This document shows, piece after piece, positions 17,325-25,555 of a DNA stretch of 64,000 nucleotides (position 1 is the stretch's first letter; the number at the start of each line of letters is the position of its first letter). The DNA is from a candidate division BRC1 bacterium ADurb.Bin183. Lineage in GTDB: Bacteria; Sumerlaeota; Sumerlaeia; MWCT01. The notes under the pieces are model-generated. The model was not told the origin of the DNA, did not search any database, and was given only the letters and a program-made list of their open reading frames with translations. A program made the translations under genes and the position numbers. The stretch covers positions 124,001 through 188,000 of the forward strand of contig MWCT01000002.1 of the NCBI GenBank assembly GCA_002070185.1, read 5' to 3'.

Positions 17325-17597
17325 GGCCGTGCTAAGTGGGGAGCTAGCGGTGCCCTATACCTGCAATCCGCTACAGCAGGACGAATGTCCGCCCCCGGGT
17401 TCGGCTGGTCAGGCAGAATCGGGCAAGTGGCGTTGAAGGTTGGGTCCTGCGCAACAGGGTTCTCCGAACCGGGTCAGGCCTTGACGGGAGCAGCCATAAG
17501 GAGAATCCCCTGTGTGCCGCAGGAGCGCCTAACTGGAGTTAACTATCCGACGCTCACCTGGTTGGTCGCTCTCAAAGGTGGACTGCACGGCCTTTTT
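17325..17597 (+). ncRNA. ffs: Signal recognition particle RNA, large bacterial type with Alu domain
   Basis: About 270 bases begin GGCCGTGC and end GCACGGCC followed by TTTTT, so the termini pair and may also terminate transcription. The 5' part carries the Alu-domain consensus (GTGCTAAGTGGGGAGCTAGC, GGTGCCCTATACCTGCAATC). The middle and 3' parts carry the S-domain signature: GGGTCCTGCGCAACAGGGTT, then GGGTCAGGCC and GGGAGCAGCCATAAGG, then TGTGCCGCAGG. It works with Ffh in co-translational membrane targeting. The apical loop between GGGTCAGGCC and GGGAGCAGCC reads TTGAC instead of the usual purine tetraloop (CGGAA-type sequence). Possession of the Alu domain separates this organism from the many Gram-negatives with 4.5S RNA only. 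Confidence 0.93.
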
Positions 17598-17618
17598 AAT
17601 TGGGCGCGAGGTTTTAGT

Positions 17619-18095
17619 TTGAGGGTCTTTAATAAATTTACTATGGTTATTGCCACAGGGTTGGGAACTGGTTATTTTCCAATATCCGGCACGGTTGCTT
17701 CGGCGCTGGCAGTTGCGCTCTATTTGCCCGTTTCATATCTGAATACCCGTAACATTATTCTTGTTTTTTACGTGGGGATATTATTTTTCCTGACCGGCGT
17801 CTCCATATTAACTGCTGAAATTGCGGAGAAGCAACTGGGCGAAAAAGACCCGCACAAGGTTGTTATTGATGAGATAACCGGGTATTTTTTTGCCATGTTT
17901 CTATTGCCCACCGCGCCTTTTTATCTTGCGGCATCATTTTTCATTTTTCGATTATTTGATATTTGGAAGCCATTCCCCATCCGCCAGTCGCAACGGCTTC
18001 GGGGCGGCTTGGGCATCACAATTGACGATGTTCTGGCGGGCATTTATACTTGTCTTTTATTGCATATTTTCCACTGGTTATTTCCCGCTGTTTAG
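17619..18095 (+). CDS. pgpA: Phosphatidylglycerophosphatase A
   Basis: A 158-residue inner-membrane phosphatase that converts phosphatidylglycerophosphate to phosphatidylglycerol. The N-terminal motif IATGLGTGYFPISGTVASA matches the family's ATGxGxGYxPxxPGTxGS with Pro-to-Ser drift. The acidic motif VVIDEITGYFFAMFL and the C-terminal GLGITIDDVLAGIYT are conserved active-site regions, and about four hydrophobic spans are visible. I start at TTG 17619 because GCGAGG lies seven bases upstream and homologues have a few residues before IATG. ATG 17643 is the alternative. A longer upstream reading frame merely runs through the SRP RNA. The gene begins about 22 bp after that RNA. Confidence 0.88.
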   Translation: MRVFNKFTMVIATGLGTGYFPISGTVASALAVALYLPVSYLNTRNIILVFYVGILFFLTGVSILTAEIAEKQLGEKDPHKVVIDEITGYFFAMFLLPTAPFYLAASFFIFRLFDIWKPFPIRQSQRLRGGLGITIDDVLAGIYTCLLLHIFHWLFPAV

Positions 18096-18114
18096 CTGAT
18101 ACAGCGTTCCCATC

Positions 18115-18144
18115 TTGACACATGAATCCGCGGACTGGTATTAT
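18115..18144 (+). promoter_or_regulatory. Sigma70-like promoter for the GH113 gene
   Basis: TTGACA (18115-18120), an 18-bp spacer and TATTAT (18139-18144) form a near-consensus promoter after the pgpA stop. The leader to the start at 18240 is about 90 bases, with no recognised riboswitch. Confidence 0.5.
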
Positions 18145-18239
18145 TATTTTCGTTTTTTAGGATTGCTGTTAATAGCGAATTGGTTTTGTTCATCGCTTGA
18201 ATTTGCACGACTGCGGGTTTGCTTGTTAAGGTTCATGTT

Positions 18240-19403
18240 ATGAGATTTATGAAAACGCTTGCCTTATTGCTTTTGACGCAAACAGCAAATCTTTTTGCTG
18301 CGGCTCTAACGAGCGATGTTACGACAACAGCGCCGTTTTCTTTCATGCGCGGGATAAATTTTTGCGGTTATTGGAATAATGATTATGAGCATGATTACTC
18401 CTCCCGCTCGATTGCAAAAATCGCAGAGACGGGAAACAACTGGGTTTCTATCCTTGTCACATGGTATCAGGAGGATGAGAAAAGCACGGCAATTTATATG
18501 GATTCCGACAAAACTCCATCGGATAAATCTGTTCGGAAAGCCATCAGCGATGCGAAAAATCTTGGGCTCCGTGTAAGCCTGAAACCGCATATTGATCTTG
18601 GGAACGGCAAATGGCGGGCGGATATCGGCGCGCCCCAGTATGTGTCCGATGCCAATTTCGACGCCTTCTTTGCCGCATGGTTCGCCTCCTACAAGTCGTT
18701 CATGAATCATTATGCGGAAATGGCGGAGGAATCTGGCACGGAGATGCTGGTCATCGGAACGGAACTTATTAATACCACCGAGCGGCAAAATGGAAAAACC
18801 TTGCCCGCGTGGGTTGCCTACATCGGAGAACTGCGGCAGAAATACAGCGGTAAACTCACCTATGCCGCTGATTGGTCGGAATGGAGAGATGTCTCCGCGC
18901 CGCAAACAAAAATATTCTGGAAGGATTTTTGGCAGGCGCTTGATTATATTGGCATTGATGCCTATTACCCCCTCTCGAAAAAGGAAAATGCGACCATTTC
19001 GGAACTTGTTTTGGGGTGGCAGCAACCGCTTTCTGTTTTAGAACAGATGAGCGCGGCATTTCAAAAGCCGGTGGTTTTTACGGAATTCGGTTTTCGGAGC
19101 GTTGAAAAGTGTTATATTAGTCCGGGAGATTATAAATTGAACTTCCCCGCCAGCGAGGAGTGCCAGCGCAATTCCTACATAGCGACATATCAGGCGCTTA
19201 CCGGACGCAAATGGTTGTCGGGTATTTTTTGGTGGAGCTGGATGCCTTATTTAAAAAGCGATATAACCAACCCCGAAAATCCCTGGTGGGTGACGCAAAA
19301 ATATCAGGGCTATCTCAGGGATTACACTCCTGAGGGCAAGAGCGCCGAATCTATTTTGAAAAACGAGAACCTGACGGCGGGGAAAAAATGGGCGTCGTAT
19401 TGA
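18240..19403 (+). CDS. Glycoside hydrolase family 113-like secreted enzyme
   Basis: A 387-residue exported TIM-barrel protein (MRFMKTLALLLLTQTANLFA signal). GH113-type features are the N-terminal MRGINFCGYWNNDY, the strand ETGNNWVSILVTWYQED, the general acid in LVIGTELINT, IGIDAYYPLS, and the nucleophile in VVFTEFGFRS followed by WLSGIFWWSW. Characterised family members are beta-1,4-mannanases acting by retention. The exact substrate here is unproven. The ATG at 18240 has AAGG eight bases upstream. An in-frame TTG and a second ATG at 18249 are alternatives. The gene has its own promoter, and a T10 stretch follows it. Confidence 0.85.
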   Translation: MRFMKTLALLLLTQTANLFAAALTSDVTTTAPFSFMRGINFCGYWNNDYEHDYSSRSIAKIAETGNNWVSILVTWYQEDEKSTAIYMDSDKTPSDKSVRKAISDAKNLGLRVSLKPHIDLGNGKWRADIGAPQYVSDANFDAFFAAWFASYKSFMNHYAEMAEESGTEMLVIGTELINTTERQNGKTLPAWVAYIGELRQKYSGKLTYAADWSEWRDVSAPQTKIFWKDFWQALDYIGIDAYYPLSKKENATISELVLGWQQPLSVLEQMSAAFQKPVVFTEFGFRSVEKCYISPGDYKLNFPASEECQRNSYIATYQALTGRKWLSGIFWWSWMPYLKSDITNPENPWWVTQKYQGYLRDYTPEGKSAESILKNENLTAGKKWASY

Positions 19404-19430
19404 ACCGGCGGATAAGCATCTAAACCCGTT

Positions 19431-19461
19431 GGCGCTCAAGGGCGTCGCGCATTTTTTTTTT
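19431..19461 (+). terminator. Possible intrinsic terminator after the GH113 gene
   Basis: A short GC-rich stem (GGCGC/GCGTC with one wobble) is followed by GCGC and ten consecutive T residues at 19452-19461. The T tract is convincing and the stem weak. The following 145 bp to the methyltransferase start contain no recognised gene. Confidence 0.4.
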
Positions 19462-19606
19462 GAGGTTCTGAAAGGATTAGCTATTCCAGTTGGCGTCCCG
19501 CCTATTTGATAATATCTTTAACCTCGAAATTTATAAAGATGGCAGCATCATCGCTTATTGACGCCTTTCAATTTTTTGTTTTATGGAATAATAAATCCAT
19601 TGATGA

Positions 19607-20281
19607 ATGTTGAAGGAAAAGATATTTTTTTTAATTATGGAGAAGCGAAATTTCGACAAGGACGCGGCGGCGTGGGATGAGCCGCCGCGGCGAATCAAGA
19701 TGGCGGAGGATATTGTCAATGCCATCAGGCAGGCAATCCCGCTGAATGCAAAAATGTCGGCGCTTGATTTTGGATGCGGGACGGGGCTTGTCTCGCTGAG
19801 GCTGCTGCCATTTGTAGGGTCTGTGACCGGGGTGGATAGTTCGCAGGGTATGATTGATGTTTTCAAGTCAAAGATTGAAAATCAAAATCTCAAAAATGCG
19901 CGAGCCATCCGTCTTGATATTGACGATGGCGATGTCCTCGAGGGTTGTTTTGATCTAATCATGTCCAGCATGACCATCCATCACATTCAGGATATTGCGT
20001 CATTGTTCGCTCAATTTTACGACGCAACCGCGCCCGAGGGATACATTGCGATTGCCGATTTAGATAGCGACGGCGGTTTATTCCACACGAATAAGATTGG
20101 CGTTTTTCATAATGGATTTAATCGCGCCGAGCTGAGTCGAATGATGGAGAATGCGGGTTTTGCCAATATCCGTGATTTCACAGCTGTTAAAACAAATAAA
20201 ATCGGCGCTGACGGAAAAGAGGGCGTATTCAGCATATTTCTTTTGACGGGGCAAAAATGCGCTCATTTGGGGAAGCAATGA
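19607..20281 (+). CDS. Class I SAM-dependent methyltransferase
   Basis: A 224-residue soluble protein with a Rossmann-type SAM-binding core: motif I LDFGCGTGLVSLRLL, motif II region VTGVDSSQGMIDV, and the post-motif strand FDLIMSSMTIHHI with the acidic residue pattern of small-molecule methyltransferases. The substrate is not predictable. The protein may really start at ATG 19637 (MEKRNFDKDAAAWDEP), which matches typical N-termini better, although its AAGGA site is rather far upstream. The 3' end overlaps the hypF start as ATGA, so it is co-translated with the hydrogenase maturation genes. Whether it has a maturation role is unknown. Confidence 0.82.
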   Translation: MLKEKIFFLIMEKRNFDKDAAAWDEPPRRIKMAEDIVNAIRQAIPLNAKMSALDFGCGTGLVSLRLLPFVGSVTGVDSSQGMIDVFKSKIENQNLKNARAIRLDIDDGDVLEGCFDLIMSSMTIHHIQDIASLFAQFYDATAPEGYIAIADLDSDGGLFHTNKIGVFHNGFNRAELSRMMENAGFANIRDFTAVKTNKIGADGKEGVFSIFLLTGQKCAHLGKQ

Positions 20282-22629
20282 CACAGCGTTTACGAATATG
20301 CGTGGAAGGGCGCGTTCAGGGGGTTGGTTTTCGTCCTGCGGTATTCCGCCATGCCAGAGACTGCGGGCTTGCGGGATGGGTGACCAACACCTCCGAAGGC
20401 GTTTTGATTGAAGTGGAAGGCGCGCATGAAAAGGCGGAAACGTTCCTTGCCCTGCTCCAAAGCGCTCCCCCGCCGATGGCAAAGATTGTCAAGATTATCC
20501 ATGAGTGGATTGAGCCGAAAGGCGAAAACGTTTTTCAAATTGTGCCGAGCATCGGAGTTGAAAAACCCAAAACGCAAGTCTCTCCCGATATCGCCCTTTG
20601 CGCCGATTGCCGCCGCGAGTTGCTCGACCCGAACAATCGGCGATTTTATTATCCGTTCATCAATTGCACAAATTGCGGGCCGCGTTTCACGATTGTGCGC
20701 GGCATTCCTTACGATCGCGAAAAAACCACGATGCGTATTTTTGAGATGTGCGCCGACTGCCGCCGAGAATATGAAGAGCCGCTCAACCGCAGATTCCACG
20801 CGCAACCGAATGCGTGCCCCGTTTGCGGTCCTCGAATTTCAATTACAACAGAGCCATCGAATTTTAGCCATCAGCCGTCCGCAGAAAACAGAAAAACGGA
20901 TATTCAGGAAATAGCAAAAATGTTGAAGGCGGGAAAGATTGTTGCCATCAAGGGGCTGGGGGGATTTCATCTGGCGTGCGATGCGGCAAGCGATTCGGCT
21001 GTGCAAACCCTGCGCCAACGAAAGGGGCGTTATGACAAACCTTTTGCGCTTATGGCGCGGGACGCGGAGACCGTCAAACAATATTGCGAGGTTTCGCCGG
21101 AAGAGGAGCGATTGCTTCAAAGCGCGGCTTCGCCGATAGTCATCCTCAAGCGCCGTATCTCCGATTCTCCTTTTTTCCCTGTCTCAGATTTTGTTGCGCC
21201 GCATAATCAATACCTTGGATTCATGCTCCCATACACGCCATTGCATGCCCTGATTATGCAGGAGGCGCCGCCTGTTCTGGTGATGACATCGGGGAATGTA
21301 TCCAAAGAGCCGATTGCTTATGAGAACGAGGAAGCGGGGGCGCGGTTGGGAGCAATTGCGGATTTTTTCGTAACGCATAATCGCGGCATCGAAACATCCT
21401 GCGATGATTCCGTGACTCGGATTTTTCCCAAGACGGGGGAAGAGATGATTCTGCGGCGGTCTCGCGGTTATGCCCCATCGCCGTTGAAATTACCGTTTGC
21501 GGCAAAGGCGCCCATTCTTGCCTGCGGCGCTCATTTCAGCAACACATTCGCGTTGGCTTCGGGCGATGAGATTCAAATCAGCCACCATATTGGGGATTTA
21601 GAAAATCTGGAGGCTTTAACGGCGTTTGAAAAAGGTATTGCCCATTTCAGGAATATTTTTGAGATAAATCCGGAGATTGCCTTTTGCGACTTGCACCCGG
21701 ACTATCTCTCCACAAAATATGCGCGGGACACCGCGGCGGCGGAGCCAACTTTCCGTGTTATCGGCGTTCAACATCACCATGCGCACATCGCCTCCTGCAT
21801 GGCGGATAACCAAATTCCGCCCGAAACAAAAGTCATCGGCGTCGCATTTGACGGCACAGGTCTGGGGGCGGACGGGGCTATGTGGGGCGGGGAATTTTTA
21901 ATTGCGGACTATCGAGATTTTAAGCGCGCGGCTCATCTGAAATATCTCCCGCTACCCGGCGGCGAGGCGGCGATTCGCGAGCCTTGGCGCATGGCGGCGG
22001 TCTATCTTCGCGACGCCTTTGGCGAAAATTTTGCGAAGATTGATATTGATTTCAACCGGCGGATGAACCGCGCCAAATGGGCAACGCTCCAAAACATGAT
22101 TGCCGGCGAGGTCAACTCGCCGCCGACTTCAAGCATGGGGCGTCTTTTTGATGCTGTGGCTTCGCTTTGCGGCGCAAGGGACAGTATTAATTACGAGGGG
22201 CAGGCGGCGATTGAACTTGAGATGGCGGGCGGCGACGGGCAATGGGTAATGGATAATGGACAAAGCAGATACCTTTATGAGATTGTGACAGATGCGGGTC
22301 TGCGGGTTATTGATTGCCGCGCGATAATTAGAGGGGTTGTGGAGGACTTGCAAAAGGGGATGGATATCAAATCCATATCCATAAAATTTCATGAAACGGT
22401 GTCGGCAATTATTGCAGATATTTGCAAAGAATTGCGCGAGACTTCCGCGATAAATAATGTTGCCTTGAGCGGCGGGGTGTTTCAAAATATGATGCTTCTG
22501 CGCCGCGCATTCGAGCTATTGACAGAGGCGGGGTTCAAGGTTCATGTCCATTCGCATGTGCCGCCGAATGACGGCGGTATTTCACTGGGACAGGCTATTA
22601 TTGCCGCCGCCCAATTGCAGGAGGTTTGA
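20278..22629 (+). CDS. hypF: Carbamoyltransferase HypF ([NiFe]-hydrogenase maturation)
   Basis: A 783-residue cytoplasmic enzyme that makes the carbamoyl group used for the cyanide ligands of [NiFe]-hydrogenase. Domains in order are an acylphosphatase-like domain (VEGRVQGVGFRPAVFRHA), two zinc-finger modules with CADCRREL/CTNCGPRF and CADCRREY/CPVCGPR, a YrdC-like domain (KIVAIKGLGGFHLACDA) and a Kae1-like domain with the metal motif QHHHAHIASCMAD and the nucleotide region GVAFDGTGLGADG. Length is normal. The ATG at 20278 follows GGGGAAG and overlaps the methyltransferase stop; an ATG at 20257 is less likely. It is the first gene of a tight hypF-C-D-E run. Confidence 0.96.
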   Translation: MTQRLRICVEGRVQGVGFRPAVFRHARDCGLAGWVTNTSEGVLIEVEGAHEKAETFLALLQSAPPPMAKIVKIIHEWIEPKGENVFQIVPSIGVEKPKTQVSPDIALCADCRRELLDPNNRRFYYPFINCTNCGPRFTIVRGIPYDREKTTMRIFEMCADCRREYEEPLNRRFHAQPNACPVCGPRISITTEPSNFSHQPSAENRKTDIQEIAKMLKAGKIVAIKGLGGFHLACDAASDSAVQTLRQRKGRYDKPFALMARDAETVKQYCEVSPEEERLLQSAASPIVILKRRISDSPFFPVSDFVAPHNQYLGFMLPYTPLHALIMQEAPPVLVMTSGNVSKEPIAYENEEAGARLGAIADFFVTHNRGIETSCDDSVTRIFPKTGEEMILRRSRGYAPSPLKLPFAAKAPILACGAHFSNTFALASGDEIQISHHIGDLENLEALTAFEKGIAHFRNIFEINPEIAFCDLHPDYLSTKYARDTAAAEPTFRVIGVQHHHAHIASCMADNQIPPETKVIGVAFDGTGLGADGAMWGGEFLIADYRDFKRAAHLKYLPLPGGEAAIREPWRMAAVYLRDAFGENFAKIDIDFNRRMNRAKWATLQNMIAGEVNSPPTSSMGRLFDAVASLCGARDSINYEGQAAIELEMAGGDGQWVMDNGQSRYLYEIVTDAGLRVIDCRAIIRGVVEDLQKGMDIKSISIKFHETVSAIIADICKELRETSAINNVALSGGVFQNMMLLRRAFELLTEAGFKVHVHSHVPPNDGGISLGQAIIAAAQLQEV

Positions 22630-22631
22630 GT

Positions 22632-22856
22632 ATGTGCCTTGCCGTTCCGATGAAAATTGTTGAGTTAAAAGATATGGAAGCGATAGTGGAACTGGGCGGT
22701 GTTCGGCGCTCCGTCAGTCTAACGCTCTTGACCGAAGACACGCTACAAGTCGGCGATTATGTGATTGTCCATGCCGGCTTTGCCATTCAGAAATTGGACG
22801 ACGACGATGCGCGCGAGCGGCTCATCCTTTTGAAAGAGATGCTGGAGCTGGCATGA
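22632..22856 (+). CDS. hypC: Hydrogenase maturation chaperone HypC
   Basis: A 74-residue chaperone that carries the Fe(CN)2CO group with HypD and delivers it to the large hydrogenase subunit. The sequence begins MCLAVPMKIVEL, whose Cys2 is the essential iron-binding residue after Met removal, so the ATG at 22632 is the right start rather than the in-frame TTG at 22626. GGAGG lies eight bases upstream. The OB-like remainder (VGDYVIVHAGFAIQKLD) is typical. The end overlaps hypD by 4 bp (ATGA). Confidence 0.96.
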   Translation: MCLAVPMKIVELKDMEAIVELGGVRRSVSLTLLTEDTLQVGDYVIVHAGFAIQKLDDDDARERLILLKEMLELA

Positions 22857-23950
22857 AATATCTGGATGAATATCGAGATCCGGCGCTGGCGCATAGAATT
22901 CTTGATAAAATCGCCGAGGCGTGCGGGGAGCGTTCCGAACTCGCCGCCATCATGGAGGTATGCGGGACGCACACGATGAGCATTGCGCGGGCGGGATTGC
23001 GCAGTTTGCTGGGCGAAAACTTGCGGCTGCTTTCAGGTCCGGGGTGTCCGGTTTGTGTGACGCCCAATGATTATCTGGATCGCGCAATAGCCATAGCGCG
23101 GCAACGGGATGCCATCATTGCCACATTTGGCGATATGATGAAAGTGCCGGGGTCATCCTCTTCGCTTTATCAGGAACGGGGCAACGGGGCGCGCATCGAG
23201 ATGGTCTATTCCCCTCTGGATGCCTTGAAAATAGCTGAACAGAATCCGCTGAATAAAGTTATATTTTTGGGCGTTGGATTCGAGACAACTGCGCCAACTG
23301 TCGCGGCTACGCTTGCCAAAGCGCGGGCGGACGGTGTGAAGAATTTTTTTGTCCTTTGCGGTCATAAAATCGTGCCGCCTGCTCTTTTTGCTTTGGTGAA
23401 CGATCCCGAACTAAAACTGGATGGATTTTTGTGTCCGGGGCATGTCAGCGCCATCATCGGCTCGCGTCCTTATGAATTTATTGCGCGCGATTATGGGCTT
23501 CCGTGCGTTATTGCGGGATTCGAGCCTTTAGATATATTGCAAGGGATCTGGATGATTCTGCGTCAGATTATTGAAAAGCGCGGCGCGTCTGTCGAGATTC
23601 AATATTCGCGCGCCGTGGCAGCGGAGGGCAATCCCAAAGCGGCGGCGTTCATGGAAAAGGTGTTTGAGCCGGTGGATTCCATTTGGCGCGGGCTTGGGAA
23701 AATCCCCGCCAGCGGTCTTGCAATCAAAGAAGAGTTCGGGGATTGGGATGCGGCGCGCGTGATACAGGCGGATGTGGGGGAAACGCGGGAGCCTGCGGGA
23801 TGCATCTGCGGCATGATATTGCGGGGCGTCAGATTGCCGATGGATTGTCCGCTTTTCCGCAAAACCTGCACGCCGGAAAACCCGGTCGGCGCGTGCATGG
23901 TATCCTCCGAGGGGACATGCGCCGCATATTACAAATATGGGAACGGATGA
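22853..23950 (+). CDS. hypD: Hydrogenase maturation protein HypD
   Basis: A 365-residue iron-sulphur protein that forms the scaffold for Fe(CN)2CO assembly with HypC and HypE. Landmarks are VCGTHTMSIARAGLRSLLG, LSGPGCPVCVTP with its redox cysteines, GVGFETTAPTVA, CGHKIVPPAL and CPGHVSAIIG. The C-terminal cysteine cluster of the 4Fe-4S site is visible as CGMILRG, MDCPLF, KTCTPENPVGACMV and GTCAAY. Length and order match the family. It is coupled to hypC by ATGA, and the 3' end lies next to the hypE start. Confidence 0.96.
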   Translation: MKYLDEYRDPALAHRILDKIAEACGERSELAAIMEVCGTHTMSIARAGLRSLLGENLRLLSGPGCPVCVTPNDYLDRAIAIARQRDAIIATFGDMMKVPGSSSSLYQERGNGARIEMVYSPLDALKIAEQNPLNKVIFLGVGFETTAPTVAATLAKARADGVKNFFVLCGHKIVPPALFALVNDPELKLDGFLCPGHVSAIIGSRPYEFIARDYGLPCVIAGFEPLDILQGIWMILRQIIEKRGASVEIQYSRAVAAEGNPKAAAFMEKVFEPVDSIWRGLGKIPASGLAIKEEFGDWDAARVIQADVGETREPAGCICGMILRGVRLPMDCPLFRKTCTPENPVGACMVSSEGTCAAYYKYGNG

Positions 23951-23957
23951 AAGAAAT

Positions 23958-24995
23958 ATGGGGATAACGGAAAAAATCGCGGGCGAAAAAATTACACTGG
24001 CTCATGGCAGCGGCGGAATTCAGATGCACAACCTTATTCGCTCCCTGTTTCAAAAACGTTTTCGCAATGAATGGCTGGACCAGATGTCCGATTCCGCTGT
24101 AATTGGCAATCCGGTTGGCGACGGCGATGCCTTATGCTTTACCACAGATTCGTATGTTGTGTCTCCGCTTTTTTTCCCCGGCGGGGATATTGGCAAGCTT
24201 GCCGTCTGCGGGACGGTCAACGACCTTGCCGTTGAGGGCGCGACGCCGCTTTTTCTTTCGTGCGGGTTTATTGTGGAGGAGGGTTGCGAAATTTTGGTTC
24301 TTGAAAAAGTGGCGGACAGCATGGCGGATGCTGCTCGAGCCGCCGGTGTAAAAATTGTCGCCGGCGATTTTAAGGTGGTGGAAAAGGGCAAAGCGGATTC
24401 GATTTTTATTAATACTTCTGGAATCGGTCGCCGAAGCCGCAGCCGATGTTTTGGGCGGGAACACATCCGCGCGGGCGATAAGGTTCTCATCAATGGTTTT
24501 ATAGGCGAGCATGGCGCGGCGGTGATGGCGGCGCGCGGGAATTTTGACCTTCAATCTGATATCAAATCCGATTGCGCCCCTCTGAACGGCATCATTTCGG
24601 ATATGCTGGCAGTCTCGGAGGGCATTCGTTTCATGCGCGACCCCACGCGCGGCGGAATCGCCACAACGTTGAATGAAATAGCAGAGGGCGCAAATTTCGG
24701 GATTACGCTTGACGAAGCGGCGCTCCCCCTTCGCGATGATGTCAAAGCCGCATGTGAAATCTTGGGGTTCGACCCTTTATATCTTGCCAATGAGGGCAAG
24801 GTCATCGCAATTGTTTCTGCGGAGGATTCCTCTTGTGTTCTTGATGCCATGCGCAGTCATACGCTGGGACGCGAGAGCCGCATCATCGGCGAAGTGACAG
24901 CATCCCATGCGGGAAGAGTTGTGATGAAAACGCTGCTTGGAGCGCATCGCATTATTGACATGCTTTCCGGCGAGCAGCTGCCGCGCATCTGTTGA
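23958..24995 (+). CDS. hypE: Hydrogenase maturation protein HypE
   Basis: A 345-residue PurM-like ATPase that dehydrates the carbamoyl group on its own C-terminal cysteine to thiocyanate. The N-terminal LAHGSGGIQMHNLI, the ATP-binding CGTVNDLAVEGATP, the glycine-rich RDPTRGGIATTLNEIA and the obligatory C-terminus LPRIC are all present. The terminal Cys is the cyanide carrier. I start at ATG 23958, after a GGATGAAAG stretch. The in-frame ATG at 23937 would overlap hypD by 14 bp. No hydrogenase structural gene, hypA or hypB follows. The next features are on the opposite strand. Confidence 0.95.
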   Translation: MGITEKIAGEKITLAHGSGGIQMHNLIRSLFQKRFRNEWLDQMSDSAVIGNPVGDGDALCFTTDSYVVSPLFFPGGDIGKLAVCGTVNDLAVEGATPLFLSCGFIVEEGCEILVLEKVADSMADAARAAGVKIVAGDFKVVEKGKADSIFINTSGIGRRSRSRCFGREHIRAGDKVLINGFIGEHGAAVMAARGNFDLQSDIKSDCAPLNGIISDMLAVSEGIRFMRDPTRGGIATTLNEIAEGANFGITLDEAALPLRDDVKAACEILGFDPLYLANEGKVIAIVSAEDSSCVLDAMRSHTLGRESRIIGEVTASHAGRVVMKTLLGAHRIIDMLSGEQLPRIC

Positions 24996-25013
24996 AACAA
25001 TCGCACATTCGCT

Positions 25014-25184
25014 TTATTTCTCAAAATCGGCGGCGTCTTGTTCCTTTTCCAACTGGGACTCCACATCAAGAGGATAGACGATATTTTCCGTTTTGCTTTT
25101 GAAAATAAGCCGAAAACAATAAAAGCAAAGTCCGGTTATAATCGCCCATGAAGCAATCATGAAAATCCATCCCTGAGCTGTCAT
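25014..25184 (-). CDS. Small single-span membrane protein, companion of NSS-type sodium symporters
   Basis: A 56-residue protein starting [19 protein letters not shown], with one hydrophobic span (about 6-28), a basic stop-transfer region ([10 protein letters not shown]) and an acidic tail. Small proteins of this shape commonly follow bacterial neurotransmitter:sodium symporter genes and are thought to be accessory subunits. AGGGAGGT lies seven bases before the ATG, and the start overlaps the expected stop of the upstream symporter remnant as ATGA. The gene looks intact although its partner is not, so it may be an orphan. The family link is by overall pattern and context. Confidence 0.6.
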   Translation of the reverse strand: MTAQGWIFMIASWAIITGLCFYCFRLIFKSKTENIVYPLDVESQLEKEQDAADFEK

Positions 25185-25434
25185 GACGACAACCTCCCTT
25201 CGCGGGCATGGCGCTTCCATGCGAGAATTTGCCGCCATAGCGTCCCATCCCCCATTCAACCCAACACATAGGAATGCCAAGGAGCAAAAAGGCAATAAAA
25301 TAGGGAATCAAAAAAACTCCGCCGCCATTTTGTGTGGCAACGGACGGAAAGCGAAGGAAATTGCCCAGTCCGACGGCGCTTCCGGCTACGGAAAGAACCA
25401 CGCCGAGTCTGGATGCCCATTGCTGACGCTTCAT
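25181..25434 (-). pseudogene. Sodium:neurotransmitter symporter (NSS) with large internal deletion
   Basis: The first 75 codons from ATG 25434 encode a good NSS N-terminus: [20 protein letters not shown], with the Na+/substrate-binding first helix, then [19 protein letters not shown] and [16 protein letters not shown]. At about 25210 homology stops. Another frame then reads [12 protein letters not shown] and ends in a TGA overlapping the next gene's ATG, exactly where a full symporter gene would end. NSS proteins are normally about 450-510 residues, so roughly 1.2 kb appears to be missing, leaving the two ends out of frame. The product cannot be a working transporter. An assembly collapse is the main alternative explanation. 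Confidence 0.75.
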
Positions 25435-25468
25435 GTCATAATCCTTTCTTTTTGATTTTGGCTTCCCT

Positions 25469-25500
25469 AAAAAAGAAAAATGCCCGCTTTCGCGGGCATT
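25469..25500 (-). terminator. Intrinsic terminator of the HEAT/Cys-rich operon
   Basis: A perfect 9-bp stem AATGCCCGC/GCGGGCATT with a four-base loop (25479-25500) is followed on the minus strand by TTTTTCTTTTTT (A-rich plus strand 25469-25480). It lies 56 bp past the stop of the Cys-rich protein gene. Confidence 0.85.
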
Positions 25501-25555
25501 ATTTTAAGACATGCTGGCGTTTAAGACAGTAATCCAGAGTTAAAGCGAGAATTGA

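Noticed and set aside
17385-17618. Upstream extension of the pgpA reading frame
   Set aside because: This stretch is the SRP RNA, and the extension does not resemble phosphatase sequence.
18306-19025. Minus-strand open frame of 239 codons inside the GH113 gene
   Set aside because: The plus-strand frame has a signal peptide and catalytic motifs. The antisense frame is Arg/Pro-rich noise.
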